Below are positions 41,035 through 42,256 of a DNA stretch of 42,256 nucleotides, in pieces. The notes beneath the pieces were generated by a model. That model worked only from the letters and a program-made list of their open reading frames with translations. It was not told the origin of the DNA and made no database searches. Position numbers and translations under genes: made by a program. The stretch comes from Clostridia bacterium. Its GTDB lineage: Bacteria; Bacillota; Clostridia; Oscillospirales; CAG-272. The stretch covers positions 1-42,256 of the forward strand of contig JAFZPN010000145.1 in the NCBI GenBank assembly GCA_017550315.1, given 5' to 3'. Every line of letters starts with the position of its first letter. Within the stretch, counting starts at the first letter, position 1.

Positions 41035-42256
41035 TCAGCCTCCCGCTTCGGCGAGTTCTTTCAGCGGCATCATGAAGCTCTTCTCGAGCGACTTCGACAT
41101 CATCTTGGAATACTGCGCCAGGAGGGTGGCGAGGTTGATGCCCTTTTCGGCGGAGCGCGAGTAGAGGTTGCTCGAGATCGAGCCGAGCTCATAGATCTCT
41201 CCGGCGTCGTAGATGCGGTTCGAGAAGATCAGATCGAGCATTTCCGTGGACTGGACGTCGCGGGAGATCTTGCTGCCGAGGTTCTTCTCGTAATACGCCT
41301 CGCGCAGGCCGTAGTGGCCCTCCGCGTTCATGAGTTCGACGACCGCGCCGGTCATTTCCCAGTCGATGGCGGAGGTGTTCGGGATGCAGATCGTGGCGGC
41401 GGTGTATTTCGTCACGGTGCTGTAATACTGGCCCTGCGCCTCGTTGTACTTCGGAACGGGGATGATGCCGAAATCGGCCTCCATGTCGCGCAGGTTCTGC
41501 GCCACCCGCATCCGCAGCCACATGAAGAGGGCGTTGTTCGCGCGGAAGATGTTGCATTCGCCGACGTAGATGTCCGGATATTTCGAGGAATAGTTGTGCA
41601 TATTCTGGACGACCGTCGGGTCGAAGAAGATCTGGTCGATCTTGTCGAAGACGTCGTTCGCGTGTTCGGACGTGATGGTGTATTCCGGATCGCCGTCCGC
41701 GTTCTTGTCCACGATGCGGGCTTCCGCGCCGTGCATGAAGCTGACAATGGCGTCGCGCTGCCACAGGATGCCGAAGCGGTCGCCCTCAATATCGACTTCC
41801 CCGTTGCCGTCCAGATCTTCCGCGACGGCATTGGCAATTTCTGCCATCTTGTCGAGGGTCCAGGTGCCTTCCTCTACGAGATCATACGGAGAATCAAGGT
41901 GGTAATCTTCGATCAGCTGTTTGTTGAAGACCATGGCGCCGGTGGAGTCGTCGTCGAGAATGATCATATCGCCGGTGACATAGTATAGACGCCCGTAGTA
42001 GGAGGCGTCTTCGATACAGCGTTCGTCGTACCACGGCCTCGAGAGATCGACGTGCGGCATCTTGTAAAGATTGACGAGATAGCCCTTGGTCACGGTGTTG
42101 GGCAGGGACTGGATGCGCGCGGTGGAAATATTGTAGTCGGCAGAGCCGGATGTCACCTGCTTGGCGATGGTGTCCGGCATGTTGGCGACGTCCTCCGCCT
42201 GGATGACGACGTTCAGCTTGTCCTCGACGTATGCATTCCGGTCGAAGACGGCGTCG
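41035..42256 (-). CDS. Extracellular solute-binding protein SBP4, 5' end cut off
   Basis: The frame is open to the right window edge, so the signal peptide and about the first 70-80 residues are missing; an internal ATG at 42180 is not the start. The edge codons (DAVFDRNAYVEDKLNV) align with NDAIFNRNTTVSDRFNV of SBP1. An EF-hand-like loop (DLDGNGEVD...DRFG), a LEEGTWTLDKM-type segment and the C-terminal SKSLEKSFMMPLKELAEAGG are typical of the family. It resembles the decayed SBP piece at 33878-34300 and SBP1 more than SBP2 or SBP3. The following 71-residue and MBL genes share its transcript. Confidence 0.9.
   Translation of the reverse strand, partial: DAVFDRNAYVEDKLNVVIQAEDVANMPDTIAKQVTSGSADYNISTARIQSLPNTVTKGYLVNLYKMPHVDLSRPWYDERCIEDASYYGRLYYVTGDMIILDDDSTGAMVFNKQLIEDYHLDSPYDLVEEGTWTLDKMAEIANAVAEDLDGNGEVDIEGDRFGILWQRDAIVSFMHGAEARIVDKNADGDPEYTITSEHANDVFDKIDQIFFDPTVVQNMHNYSSKYPDIYVGECNIFRANNALFMWLRMRVAQNLRDMEADFGIIPVPKYNEAQGQYYSTVTKYTAATICIPNTSAIDWEMTGAVVELMNAEGHYGLREAYYEKNLGSKISRDVQSTEMLDLIFSNRIYDAGEIYELGSISSNLYSRSAEKGINLATLLAQYSKMMSKSLEKSFMMPLKELAEAGG

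Noticed and set aside
1-42256. CRISPR array, tRNA, rRNA, IS element or phage gene
   Set aside because: No regularly spaced repeats, cloverleaf-type T-loop motif, transposase motif or phage protein was seen on either strand.

Overview
This 42.3-kb, high-G+C (about 60% by eye), densely coded window looks like a chromosomal segment of an uncultured gut or rumen Clostridium-like Bacillota. Evidence for this is the strong AGGAGG ribosome-binding sites, housekeeping (sigma-A type) promoters, lipoprotein solute-binding proteins of the Gram-positive kind, zinc-ribbon membrane proteins, an MBOAT/DHHW acyltransferase pair and many intracellular glycosidases. The genus cannot be named from the sequence alone. 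I see no rRNA, tRNA, CRISPR array, insertion sequence or phage gene, and no gene for a transcription regulator or an ABC permease.

Layout, left to right. (1) 1-3582, minus strand: BNR-repeat sialidase-like protein, solute-binding lipoprotein SBP1, GH127-like protein (cut by the window edge). (2) 3817-6747, plus: GH2 beta-galactosidase on its own promoter. (3) 6845-10898, minus: SBP2 then GH116 glycosidase. (4) 11231-17420, plus: Gfo/Idh/MocA oxidoreductase, PHP-domain protein, then a four-gene cassette of lipoprotein, AlgI-type MBOAT, DHHW/AlgX-like SGNH protein and a second lipoprotein paralogous to the first. (5) 17559-20710, minus: two-domain SGNH hydrolase then a parallel beta-helix protein. 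(6) 20979-23669, plus: GH92 mannosidase and a SpoT-type HD protein. (7) 23894-28097, plus: large double-zinc-ribbon membrane protein, Lgt-like membrane protein, small zinc-ribbon membrane protein. (8) 28249-32780, minus: SBP3, URO-D-like protein, GH5-like lipoprotein, small zincin. (9) 33174-33794, plus: SGNH hydrolase. (10) 33878-35473, minus: Fe-S aldo/keto reductase followed by a decayed C-terminal piece of an SBP gene. (11) 35682-39862, minus: DUF4230 protein, membrane protein, GH95 glycosidase. (12) 40078-42256, minus: SBP4 (cut by the window edge), a 71-residue protein and an MBL-fold hydrolase.

How it works together (inference): exported lipoproteins (SBP1-4, the GH5-like enzyme) would bind or trim glycans outside the cell, and oligosaccharides would enter through permeases encoded elsewhere. 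Glycosidases without signal peptides (GH2, GH92, GH95, GH116, GH127-like, beta-helix protein) together with the deacylating SGNH enzymes would finish degradation inside. The activity set (sialidase-like, galactosidase, mannosidase, fucosidase/galactosidase) fits host glycans or acetylated plant polysaccharide. The MBOAT/DHHW cassette points the other way: O-acylation of the cell's own exported polymer.

Transcription is unusually readable. Nine sigma-70-type promoters have exactly 17-bp spacers and good to perfect -10/-35 boxes (a tenth has a weak -35). Four intergenic regions carry divergent promoter pairs, and hairpins close convergent units.
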